A stretch of DNA of 53,474 nt, from the IMG/VR virus record IMGVR_UViG_3300025131_010455, positions 1 to 53,474 of that record. One strand, written 5' to 3'. Positions within the stretch are counted from its first letter, which is position 1; every line of letters begins with the position of its first letter. The DNA comes from a virus. A program made the position numbers and the translations under genes. This document shows, in pieces, positions 45,257 through 53,094 of the stretch. The notes beneath the pieces are model-generated. The model was given only the letters and a program-made list of their open reading frames with translations, ran no database searches and was not told where the DNA came from.

Positions 45257-47348
45257 TAAAGTGGCTCCAGAATCTTTGTGGAACTTCACGCAAATAAGAA
45301 TCTATTTTATTTAAATCATCAGTATTAAACCATTCTTCTTCAGTGTGTTGCACATTTTCGTTTAAATGTAGCTCACAACCAAGAAGTTTAGCTTCAATAA
45401 CTAATCTAGGGCATGTATCTGCACCGGCCGGCGTAAAACACAAACCTTTAGCTCCAGCTAGCATTGATAAAGCCTCATCGTGAGTCTTATTTTCCAAAAC
45501 TGCAAAATCCAAATTATTTTCTTTACACCACTGCTGCGCAGTTTTAGATCCTTTAACCCAATTATCTGTACCTAGAGCAACCCAGACATTATTTTTATTG
45601 TCTTTATTTCCCTCTCTCAACTTTTTCATTTTGTCTAGTTTTTCTTCATTGAACACAGAAGAAAGAACAATACACTTATTAGCATCCAAATTCGGTAGTT
45701 CTTTTAAATGGATGTCTCTTTGTTTTTCAGACATAAAAAATATATTTTTGGCACCGCTTAAAAATTTATCAATACTTTTTCCATGAGTATGCTTGGCGCA
45801 CGTACATTCTTCGCTCTCTAAAAGCTTATGTAAATCTAAATTTCTATATCTGCAAAATTTATAATCAAATTCAACCACGGAATAATCAACACCGTTTTCA
45901 GCAAATAGATTTAACAAGTTAAAATCGGCAGTGCTATAATTGCCAAAAATCCATTTTTTGCCGGCATGAGTAGTTAATATCTCTTTAGACAAACTTCTTG
46001 AATTTATATTGACACTCTTGCTTGCACATTCATCAATAAGATTCTGCAAGCTTAGCTCGGCGCCACCGACACCTGTTCCAGTTCCTATTTCCTCAGAAAA
46101 CATATCGCTCACAAAAATATAATCAAAATTTTCTATTACCACCTCACCAAACGCAGAATTTAAAAATTTCTCATATTGTTGCTCTGGGGTGAAATTTTCT
46201 AGTATATGGTTTTGCAATTGTTTTGCAGCTTTTTTGTACCTTCCATGTTCTTTGTATATTTCGCAAAGCTTCATTTTGTAACTTCCTTGTTTCGGATAAC
46301 ACCACATCGAGTCTGCCAACAAAACGCCATCCCAAACAACTTCTTTCTGTATAGGGCCTAGGTCATAATCAACTTTAGCATATGCTGCACGATTTCTAAT
46401 TTTTCCTTTTTTATTTTTGACTGGCATGTATAGAAAATCTACATGTCCGCTCCAATCTGGTGCAATAACTGGCATACCACAATAAGCTGCCTCAAATAAT
46501 GGTAAACCAAAACCCTCGCCATGAGCTAGAGATACAAAAGCATTAATTTTTTGATGGTGATAGAGGCTATAAATTTCTTGATCTGTCATGTCTCCATGCA
46601 ATAAATAAACTTTACATTTTCTTTGTGGATATCTTGCAAGAAGCTCACTAATTTGTGTGTAGCCTGCACGGCGGTCTATTATAGAATTATTTCTACCAAA
46701 AATTTTAAGTACCAATCCAACATTTTGATCTATAAATTCTTCAACAAACCAATTAATAGTATTAACCAAGTTTTTTCTTGGGCCCCACTGAGCCATGACC
46801 AAGAAATTAAAATCAGGCTCAAAGTCAATATCCAAATCAACTACATCATGTTTTCTAACCGGGTAATGTACAACATGCACAGGCGTTTCACATTTAAGAA
46901 CCATTTCTTGATTTGTATCTTTGTGTGTGCCTTTATAAACAGTGTTTATGAAACCTTTTTTGGAATGCTCTGATATCGTAATTACTCTATCCATCATATT
47001 GGCGCGCTCTAGCCAAATGGGCGCAATTCTTGTTGTTTCTATTCCGGCTGTAACTCCAATATTAACCGGCGCTAAGCGTTCCCACTCATTTGGTATTGTA
47101 ACTTGAAATGATATATCATACGTACCATTTCTTTGTTCGTGTTCTATGGTTTTTACCAGTAAGGAGTCCATCCATTTTCTTTCTTCATCATCGTCCTTAA
47201 GCCAGCCGGTTTCTCCCCAGTTGGTGGTGTGAAGATATATATCAAATTGTTCTTGACGACTTCGAAGCGACCTAAGCACAAATCTAGTATGTTCTCCATA
47301 GCCACTTCTCGTTAAAGCTGGACCACGTATTAAAACTTTTTTAATCAT
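45249..47348 (-). CDS. Large two-module glycosyltransferase (GT4 plus second GT-B-like half)
   Basis: 699 residues. Residues 1-400 form a GT4-like enzyme: VLIRGPALTRSGYGEHTRFV, FNFLVMAQWGPRKNLVNTI, VYLLHGDMTD, and FVSLAHGEGFGLPLFEAAYC with its E-x7-E. Residues of about 410-690 look like a second GT-B module: IFVSDMFSEEIGTGTGVGGA, CIVLSSVFNEEKLDKM, then KGLCFTPAGADTCPRLVIEA. The second acceptor-side loop has Gly-rich VGGAELSL. A processive or bifunctional enzyme adding two sugars is suggested. ATG 47348 overlaps the preceding stop (ATGA). Confidence 0.85.
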   Translation of the reverse strand: MIKKVLIRGPALTRSGYGEHTRFVLRSLRSRQEQFDIYLHTTNWGETGWLKDDDEERKWMDSLLVKTIEHEQRNGTYDISFQVTIPNEWERLAPVNIGVTAGIETTRIAPIWLERANMMDRVITISEHSKKGFINTVYKGTHKDTNQEMVLKCETPVHVVHYPVRKHDVVDLDIDFEPDFNFLVMAQWGPRKNLVNTINWFVEEFIDQNVGLVLKIFGRNNSIIDRRAGYTQISELLARYPQRKCKVYLLHGDMTDQEIYSLYHHQKINAFVSLAHGEGFGLPLFEAAYCGMPVIAPDWSGHVDFLYMPVKNKKGKIRNRAAYAKVDYDLGPIQKEVVWDGVLLADSMWCYPKQGSYKMKLCEIYKEHGRYKKAAKQLQNHILENFTPEQQYEKFLNSAFGEVVIENFDYIFVSDMFSEEIGTGTGVGGAELSLQNLIDECASKSVNINSRSLSKEILTTHAGKKWIFGNYSTADFNLLNLFAENGVDYSVVEFDYKFCRYRNLDLHKLLESEECTCAKHTHGKSIDKFLSGAKNIFFMSEKQRDIHLKELPNLDANKCIVLSSVFNEEKLDKMKKLREGNKDNKNNVWVALGTDNWVKGSKTAQQWCKENNLDFAVLENKTHDEALSMLAGAKGLCFTPAGADTCPRLVIEAKLLGCELHLNENVQHTEEEWFNTDDLNKIDSYLREVPQRFWSHFSE

Positions 47349-48607
47349 ATCACTTCCTTGCATTCCCAGGATTTATAATTTTTTCTGTTTTTCCACGAAC
47401 CATGTTTTTCTATTATCATCGTAAACACTTCATCCCATTGTTTACCATATTTTTCAAAATTATAATTGGTCATGACATGATTTCTTCCCATTTTTCCTAA
47501 TTTTGTTAACTCTTCTTTGGACATATTATAAATTTTTAACAAGGCGTTAACAACAACTTCTTGAGACAGCCTATCCTCGCGAATATATGGAATAGTTTGA
47601 GAGCCGATTACCGCTTTGGAGGTTGGTTCGATTCCAACACCAAACCAACTCTCACCATCTGTTACTTGTTCCTGCAAACCTCCTGTCATATTAACTATAA
47701 TAGGTGTTTCACAAGCTAACGATTCTAACGTTGCTAATCCAAAACCCTCTGCATCTGAGATATTAATTGTGCAATCAGCCATATTATACATTAAAGCTAA
47801 CGTTTTTTGATCAACCTTTTGTGTGGAAAAATATACTTGGCCATTTGTCAGATTTAAATACTCTATTATTTTTTTCAAATCTTGTCCATGTTCGTCATTC
47901 ACGTCCGTATGCATAACAAGAGACGCATTTTCATGGCCAACAATATCTAAAAACTCTTTAAACCAAAAAATCAACGAACCGCTTTGTTTTCTTCTAGCGT
48001 TTCTGTTATTCCAAAAGAAAATTTTCTTATTTTTATCAAAATTCTTTCCGAAACCCTTCTTGGAGAATTCTTCTATAGGTTCACGTGAATACTTTTTAAA
48101 AACATTTGTATCTACGGAATGTGGCACATAAACAGATTCCACGCCGGGAGCAACAGTTTTTACAATATCATCTGTAACTTTGGATATCGTGGCGACCAAA
48201 TCATTAGATTCGTATGCCGATTTATTAAAATCCGGATATGGATAATTATCCCACACATGATAATAAACCATTGGCACCTGTGGCCTGATTTCATGCTCCA
48301 TTAGCCATAGCCACTCCCAGAATCTTGGATCTGTCATAAACCACAATATATCAGGTCGATGATTTCGAATTAAAGATCGTATTATTTCCTGGTTTCCGTA
48401 TCCGTCAACTGGAAACACTATCCAATCATCTCCCCATTCTTGAGTTCGAATAGGTTTGTATTCTTTGTGTTTGATTGCACCACCCAAACTAATAAATTTA
48501 TATTTACCAGTTCGGAGCATCGCTTCAATCATATATTTTGTTTGGCCGGCTACGCCAGAAGGTGAAAAAGGTACATCACTTATTGTTAAAATTGTTCTTT
48601 TTTTCAC
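47345..48607 (-). CDS. Glycosyltransferase family 4
   Basis: 420 residues. N terminus RTILTISDVPFSPSGVAGQT with KYMIEAML, a typical Gly-rich GT4 opening. The donor domain has KKIFFWNNRNARRKQSGSLI, ASLVMHTDVND, and NISDAEGFGLATLESLACET with the E-x7-E pattern. The segment LWFMTDPRFWEWLW near residue 90 is an unusual aromatic stretch. The start is GTG 48607 with a GGGG site five bases upstream. It is the first gene of the glycan block in the direction of transcription, 19 bases after the nuclease gene. Confidence 0.88.
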   Translation of the reverse strand: MKKRTILTISDVPFSPSGVAGQTKYMIEAMLRTGKYKFISLGGAIKHKEYKPIRTQEWGDDWIVFPVDGYGNQEIIRSLIRNHRPDILWFMTDPRFWEWLWLMEHEIRPQVPMVYYHVWDNYPYPDFNKSAYESNDLVATISKVTDDIVKTVAPGVESVYVPHSVDTNVFKKYSREPIEEFSKKGFGKNFDKNKKIFFWNNRNARRKQSGSLIFWFKEFLDIVGHENASLVMHTDVNDEHGQDLKKIIEYLNLTNGQVYFSTQKVDQKTLALMYNMADCTINISDAEGFGLATLESLACETPIIVNMTGGLQEQVTDGESWFGVGIEPTSKAVIGSQTIPYIREDRLSQEVVVNALLKIYNMSKEELTKLGKMGRNHVMTNYNFEKYGKQWDEVFTMIIEKHGSWKNRKNYKSWECKEVI

Positions 48608-48626
48608 TATTTCCCCTTAATCTTGT

Positions 48627-49415
48627 TTATGGGCAATGTTTGGTTTTATAAAAATCGCATGCGCCATATCTACCGACACATGACAGCTTATTTTTTATAT
48701 ACATTTTATTATTTATATTGTATAAAACTTTTTTTAACATTTTAAGGGCATTTTCAGTTTTTTTCTTCCCACTTGTGACTCTAAATATTTCCACATTGTT
48801 GTGCTTGGCCGTTCTTTTTAAAAGGGCAAAATGAGTCTCAACATCAGCTGGGTCAACATTATGCTTTAATGCCCAGTAATGTTTATAAAATGTTAACTGA
48901 TAGGTTGTCATTTTTTCATTCTTTCTGCGAGAATCCCATCCCCAAGAACACGTTTTCCAATCAATAACATGATATTTGCCATTTGGAGTTTGTATTACTA
49001 AATCAATAAAACCTTTAAAATCGAATTCATTTTTAACAAATTCTTTTATTGGTTCAAAAAGTTGCTCCTCTACAGAAATTAGTTTAAACTCTCCAAAATG
49101 ATTTTTAAGCTCAGGAATAATCAATGGAGCCAACATATCACCCTGTGACCTCATTTCATTAACTAATTTTTTATTTAAATTATTTTTGATATCCTCTGGT
49201 AAGGATTCTAATTCCTTTAAAAACATCTCTTGAAAGTGCTTTTTTTCATCTAGATGTTCATTTAAAAGTTTTTGTTCGCACACTGAATGAACTGCGCTTC
49301 CAAAAGCTGTGTGCACGTTGCCCTCGAATCCCTTAAGTTTGTTAATGTAAATTAATTTGTGTTTGAAAGGGCAGTCAGCCCAAATTTTTAATTCTGAAAA
49401 AGATATGTGAGACAT
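48627..49415 (-). CDS. PD-(D/E)XK nuclease with four-cysteine (probable iron-sulphur) site
   Basis: 262 residues. N terminus HISFSELKIWADCPFKHKL and the later GFIDLVI (Asp near 135) and VIDWKT (Asp and Lys near 150-152) reproduce the RecB-family nuclease core, with a likely Glu in HSVCEQ. Cys 15 and a C-terminal trio (Cys 246, 253 and 261) resemble the iron-sulphur clamp of AddB and Cas4 nucleases. It probably acts as a phage recombination or DNA-processing exonuclease. ATG 49415 has an AAGG site and follows the previous stop, whereas the longer frame to 49517 would overlap the neighbour. Confidence 0.85.
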   Translation of the reverse strand: MSHISFSELKIWADCPFKHKLIYINKLKGFEGNVHTAFGSAVHSVCEQKLLNEHLDEKKHFQEMFLKELESLPEDIKNNLNKKLVNEMRSQGDMLAPLIIPELKNHFGEFKLISVEEQLFEPIKEFVKNEFDFKGFIDLVIQTPNGKYHVIDWKTCSWGWDSRRKNEKMTTYQLTFYKHYWALKHNVDPADVETHFALLKRTAKHNNVEIFRVTSGKKKTENALKMLKKVLYNINNKMYIKNKLSCVGRYGACDFYKTKHCP

Positions 49416-49425
49416 TATTACCTTA

Positions 49426-49830
49426 TTATTTTTTGCCTTTCGAACGTGACGCTTTAATAGCGGCCATAGTTGAATTGGCTTTTTGAGTATTGGATGGTTG
49501 CTTTTCTTTTTTTGCAACCTCTTTGACCTTGGGCGCCTGATGGGCCTTAGTTTTAACTTTCGTATTTGTTTTCTGTGTTTCTGGAAGAAGAAAAATCCAT
49601 GTTCCCTTATTAGATCCTAGGCCATTATTATACGCCTGGCATGCCTTTTTCAATGGAAGATTCTTATATCCTTCTTTCTCCGCTAACAATTCTTGCGCAT
49701 CGCGATTGGTAAAAATTTTTGGCTTATTAAGCAAATCTCGTTTATACTTATAAACACGCAACTCAACTATCAGTACTAACTCGTTTCCTACAGTTTTAAT
49801 ATCATATTCGTAATCTAGATTATATTTCAT
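49426..49830 (-). CDS. Small protein with basic low-complexity C terminus, unknown function
   Basis: 134 residues. The first 80 residues look folded (YDIKTVGNELVLIVELRVYK, then AQELLAEKEGY), while residues of about 85-134 are Lys, Ala, Thr and Gln-rich and end in KKASRSKGKK-like charge, a pattern seen in nucleic-acid-binding tails. There are no Cys motifs. ATG 49830 has a strong GGAGG site and overlaps the metallopeptidase stop by 11 bases. It may cooperate with the nuclease downstream. I do not recognise a family. Confidence 0.78.
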   Translation of the reverse strand: MKYNLDYEYDIKTVGNELVLIVELRVYKYKRDLLNKPKIFTNRDAQELLAEKEGYKNLPLKKACQAYNNGLGSNKGTWIFLLPETQKTNTKVKTKAHQAPKVKEVAKKEKQPSNTQKANSTMAAIKASRSKGKK

Positions 49831-50524
49831 TATTTCCTCCCGGTTCAATATTCATGACCAGATCATCAATTCTTTTGTATAAGGAAGGACTGATTTTTTT
49901 TAAATAATTTGGTTCTTTTAAAAAATAGTTTTCAAATCCATTAGCAAAATACTCTCTTAACGAAGTAACAGCGTATGGGGAATAAAACAATCCTATCACT
50001 AAAGAATTTAAAGTCGGATATCCTACCTGTTTGTGTAAATAATTATCAAAATTTAAATCATATTCCGTTTCCAGAAATTGATTATAACTAGGTTCTAAAT
50101 CTTCTTGCTTGCAGATATGATATAGCCTTTTTCTTTTTCCTAAAAACTCCCTTTCGACACTATTATCAGAATAAATATATTTATAATATTGCTCTTCAAC
50201 GGCATGCGCAATTTCATGAACTATATCATCAATCATATCATTTTTATCATCTTGGTCGTTGGAAATGTATAATGCGCCATGTTCATACATTGCATTAAAA
50301 TCGCGATTGTCCTTGTGAAAATCTTTAAAATCTCCAACATAAATAATGTCAATATTTGATACAAATTTCCTAGGAATTAATCGCTGCACATCGGCCAATA
50401 CTGCATTTAGATCAACATCTGTTAATAGGTGATCTTTTAGATACACTGGAATTGTACCGTATATATGCCTTTCACGATTATTTTGTTGTGCGGATCTATT
50501 AGATTCTTTAATATATTCAATCAT
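49820..50524 (-). CDS. HExxH metallopeptidase, ATLF/PPEP-like
   Basis: 234 residues. HEIAHAVEEQ (His-Glu near 103-107) is a zinc-binding gluzincin motif. The downstream SLREYFANGFENYF near 190-203 supplies the third ligand Glu in the pattern Glu-x2-Ala-x2-Phe/Gly-x2-Tyr typical of the anthrax lethal factor and Pro-Pro endopeptidase group. No signal peptide is visible, so it acts in the infected cell or is packaged. ATG 50524 overlaps the preceding stop by 8 bases. The open frame extends to 50665. The substrate is unknown. Confidence 0.75.
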   Translation of the reverse strand: MIEYIKESNRSAQQNNRERHIYGTIPVYLKDHLLTDVDLNAVLADVQRLIPRKFVSNIDIIYVGDFKDFHKDNRDFNAMYEHGALYISNDQDDKNDMIDDIVHEIAHAVEEQYYKYIYSDNSVEREFLGKRKRLYHICKQEDLEPSYNQFLETEYDLNFDNYLHKQVGYPTLNSLVIGLFYSPYAVTSLREYFANGFENYFLKEPNYLKKISPSLYKRIDDLVMNIEPGGNNEI

Positions 50525-50813
50525 CTGTTTCAAGTTGTCTTTTGGCCGTCTCTTCTTCCACGAGCTGCTTCCCTTCTTCAACATCGTCCAATGCTTGCCG
50601 ATATCCACGAATAAAATTTTCTTCAGCAACTGGTAATAAAAACTCTGGAAATTCTTTTGCCACAACCTTAATAACCATTTCCACAGTCACTTGATTATCC
50701 TCTGGTGCTAATTTTTCTCCAACATATTCAACAAGCCAGTTTTTCACTTCAGTATCCGGCTCAATTGGCTCTAACAAATCCGGATTTTCACTATTCGTTT
50801 GCTCTACATTCAT
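50517..50813 (-). CDS. Small acidic protein of unknown function
   Basis: 98 residues, strongly acidic with a DE-rich N terminus and C terminus. The middle (NWLVEYVGEKLAPEDNQVTV, then FLLPVAEENFIRGYRQAL) resembles a short protein that I associate with marine T4-like phages, of unknown role. A near-perfect promoter lies directly upstream (50828-50855), and GGAGG lies seven bases before ATG 50813. It overlaps the metallopeptidase by 8 bases. Confidence 0.75.
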   Translation of the reverse strand: MNVEQTNSENPDLLEPIEPDTEVKNWLVEYVGEKLAPEDNQVTVEMVIKVVAKEFPEFLLPVAEENFIRGYRQALDDVEEGKQLVEEETAKRQLETDD

Positions 50814-50827
50814 ATCAAACCTCCATC

Positions 50828-50855
50828 ATTATATCATTTTAATAAACTTTGTCAA
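50828..50855 (-). promoter_or_regulatory. Predicted sigma-70-type promoter
   Basis: On the minus strand TTGACA (50850-50855) and TATAAT (50828-50833) are separated by 16 bases. Both hexamers are perfect consensus matches in a 46-base gap, which makes chance less likely. Transcription would start near 50821, only about 8 bases before the ATG of the 98-residue gene, placing GGAGG at the very 5' end of the message. It would suit early transcription by host polymerase of this gene and the peptidase, small-protein and nuclease genes beyond it. Confidence 0.7.
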
Positions 50856-50859
50856 GAAT

Positions 50860-52182
50860 TTAAAGCACTTTTGCTGCTAATGTCGCAACTTTACTACGTT
50901 CGCCTTTTATTAGCGTTACGTGTCCTGCTATTTCATACATTTTAAATTTTTCTACAGCATATGCTAGGCCATTTGATACCTCATCCACATACACATTATC
51001 AATTTGTTCTATATCTCCAGTTAAAACTATTTTAGTTCCTTCGCCAACTCTAGTGATTATAGTCTTTAATTCATGTGCTGTCAAGTTTTGAGCTTCATCC
51101 ACAATCATTAATGCATTTGCAATTGATCGACCTCGTATATATGTTAAAGCTTCAATTTCAATCATTCCCTGAGATATGTATATTCCTAAAGTTTCTTTAT
51201 CGTTACCCATCAAATATTGAAGATTATCTTGAATCGGAGCCAACCATGGAGTCATTTTTTCTTCCATTGAGCCTGGTAAATATCCAATATCTTTTCCCAG
51301 AGGTTGAATTGGTCTAGAAACAACTAATTTTCGATATATAGATTCTTTTGTTTCTTCAACCATTTGTGCTAAGCCAGCTGCAATTGCTAATAGAGTTTTT
51401 CCACTACCGGCTTTGCCTACTAATGTAACAATTTTAATCTTTGGATCCATTAAAAGATCTAAAGCAAATGCCTGTTCTTTGTTTCTTGGTTTTACTCCCC
51501 AGATTCCTTTTTTATATTCTCCATTAATTCTCTTCAAAGGCTCGGAGTACGAAAAAAATCTTGCTAAAGCTGTTTTTTTCTCGTTGGAGTTTGACACCAA
51601 CATTAAAAATTCATTTGGCTCTAACTTAACGTCCTCTTTGTATACAAATATTTGTTCTCCAGCATAAAATTGATCAATTATTTGCTCATCAACTAAATGT
51701 GTAGTAAAGCCTGTGTATAAGTGTGTTGTGTCTTTGACAACTTGATTGGTAACATAATCTTCGGTCAATAATCCAATAGCATCACATTTAACTCGCATAT
51801 TAATATCACGAGAAACCACAATTATTTTTCTTTTTGGATTTTTTCTTTTTTCAGTTAACGCCACACCAATGATTTCATTATCTGGTATTGTTGGATTAAA
51901 ATCATGTGGTAAATCTATAGATTCGAATCTTTTTACCGAGACCAACCCTTTACCTTTTTCTATTCGTATACCTTTAAAGAGACTTCCTTTCTCTCTTAAA
52001 GAATCTAATTTGCGAATAATTTTGCGCGCATTTGTTCCTACGCTATCTTGTCTTTTTTTATGCTTATCCACCTCTTCCAAGACTTTTAATGGAATTACAA
52101 TATCATTATTGCCATATGAAGACAAAGCACGTGCATCGGTTAAATATACACTAGTATCTAAGATATATATTTTTTTAGCCAT
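50860..52182 (-). CDS. phoH: PIN-domain PhoH-family ATPase
   Basis: 440 residues from ATG 52182. Residues 1-140 are a PIN-like nuclease domain with acidic residues at ILDTSVYLTD (Asp near 9), VLEEVDKH and VVSRDINMR. Residues of about 240-440 are the PhoH ATPase with LVGKAGSGKTLLAIAAG (P-loop near 254-262), LVVSRPIQPLGKDIGYLPG and MIVDEAQN (Walker B near 350-358). The domain order matches bacterial PhoH2/YlaK, considered RNA helicase-nucleases. PhoH genes are frequent in marine phages, and their exact phage role is unsettled. The longer frame to 52248 adds a hydrophobic leader without an RBS. Confidence 0.92.
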   Translation of the reverse strand: MAKKIYILDTSVYLTDARALSSYGNNDIVIPLKVLEEVDKHKKRQDSVGTNARKIIRKLDSLREKGSLFKGIRIEKGKGLVSVKRFESIDLPHDFNPTIPDNEIIGVALTEKRKNPKRKIIVVSRDINMRVKCDAIGLLTEDYVTNQVVKDTTHLYTGFTTHLVDEQIIDQFYAGEQIFVYKEDVKLEPNEFLMLVSNSNEKKTALARFFSYSEPLKRINGEYKKGIWGVKPRNKEQAFALDLLMDPKIKIVTLVGKAGSGKTLLAIAAGLAQMVEETKESIYRKLVVSRPIQPLGKDIGYLPGSMEEKMTPWLAPIQDNLQYLMGNDKETLGIYISQGMIEIEALTYIRGRSIANALMIVDEAQNLTAHELKTIITRVGEGTKIVLTGDIEQIDNVYVDEVSNGLAYAVEKFKMYEIAGHVTLIKGERSKVATLAAKVL

Positions 52183-52219
52183 AAAAATTTCTTTATCAAA
52201 ATAAATAGTTATCTCAACG

Positions 52220-52228
52220 ATTATAGCA
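52220..52228 (-). promoter_or_regulatory. Predicted extended -10 promoter for the PhoH gene
   Basis: The minus strand carries TGCTATAAT, a TGn extended -10 with a perfect TATAAT (52220-52225), about 38 bases before ATG 52182. There is no good -35 hexamer upstream (the 16-18 base positions give GTGAAT-like sequences), which extended -10 promoters often lack. It would be read by host sigma-70. The same 120-base divergent gap holds the start of the plus-strand protease. I found no strong promoter for that gene, only AT-rich sequence. Confidence 0.55.
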
Positions 52229-52302
52229 TAAAGAAAAAATATATTCACGTAAAAAGAACAATTGTTTTCTTAATTAATAATTATTAAAGGAGGTACTCAT
52301 GA

Positions 52303-53094
52303 ATGAAGAAAAAAATATCAGTATTTTTTCTAATATTATTAACAACATCGTTGTTTTGCAATGCATGCAGTTGCAGCAGCGCCAATCTTAAATACACAGC
52401 AACAGCTAGCGACATATTGCCCAGAACATCTTTTGTACACATAAAAAAAAGATTATCAATATCTAGATGTTTTGAAGATCGATGTGCAATTATGAATTTT
52501 GATTCAGCTGCTTCGGGTTTTATTATGAAAGTAGTTAGCGACGGCTCTTTTATTATTACAGCTGCGCATGTTTGCACAGATGCTGCACCAATAAAATTTC
52601 AAACAGACAAAATACATTCACGATATAGAGTCTATAGATTGGACGGAGAAAAATACACTGCTAAGGTTTTAACTTATGATGTTGATATCGATGTATGTTT
52701 AATGTTTGCAAAAGATTTAACTAACGATGTGCGCGCAGTGCGTATAGCACGCGAAAAACCGAAACCTGGAGATCGTATATATAATATAGCGGCGCCGCGA
52801 GGTTTATTTCAACCAAACGCTGCCCCAATTCTTGAGGGTCGCTATAATGGAAGATACGGCAATTCAGATTGGTATACACTACCTGCAGCTCCGGGAAGTT
52901 CTGGCTCCATGATTGTAAATCATAAAGGAGAATTGGTTGGAATGGTGCATTCAGTGTTTATCAATTTCATGGTCATGACACTTTCCACTGAATACGAAGA
53001 TTTAAAACTTTTTATTAATTCAAATCTCCACAAATATATGACCTATAAGAAAGTGATGGATTTACTAGAACTTAAAGATATTTTCCGTTCTTAA
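52303..53094 (+). CDS. Secreted trypsin-like serine protease
   Basis: 263 residues. The N terminus is a signal peptide (Met-Lys-Lys-Lys, then a hydrophobic core FFLILLTTSLF) followed by several Cys. The S1-type triad is complete: His 89 in TAAHVC, Asp 130 in VDIDVCLM, and Ser 200 in PGSSGSM, with a fold order like HtrA-type proteases but no PDZ domain visible. It should act outside the cytoplasm, or on the virion surface if retained. It is the only plus-strand gene, has AAAGGAGG nine bases before ATG 52303, and its stop codon overlaps the stop of the convergent gene by 3 bases. Confidence 0.88.
   Translation: MKKKISVFFLILLTTSLFCNACSCSSANLKYTATASDILPRTSFVHIKKRLSISRCFEDRCAIMNFDSAASGFIMKVVSDGSFIITAAHVCTDAAPIKFQTDKIHSRYRVYRLDGEKYTAKVLTYDVDIDVCLMFAKDLTNDVRAVRIAREKPKPGDRIYNIAAPRGLFQPNAAPILEGRYNGRYGNSDWYTLPAAPGSSGSMIVNHKGELVGMVHSVFINFMVMTLSTEYEDLKLFINSNLHKYMTYKKVMDLLELKDIFRS

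Noticed and set aside
25287-48607. Glycan block as a DNA-glycosylation (hypermodified base) system
   Set aside because: No nucleotide-modifying enzymes such as hydroxymethylases or base-glucosyltransferase homologues were seen, and the number and type of transferases fit a surface oligosaccharide better.
48700-48720. TATAAATA-type late promoter on the minus strand within the nuclease gene
   Set aside because: It lies in the middle of a coding region at an AT-rich stretch with no gene start at a suitable distance.
52303-52390. Lipoprotein signal (lipobox) in the serine protease
   Set aside because: The Cys-rich segment after the hydrophobic core does not fit the Leu-Ala/Ser-Gly/Ala-Cys pattern. 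An ordinary signal peptide is more likely.
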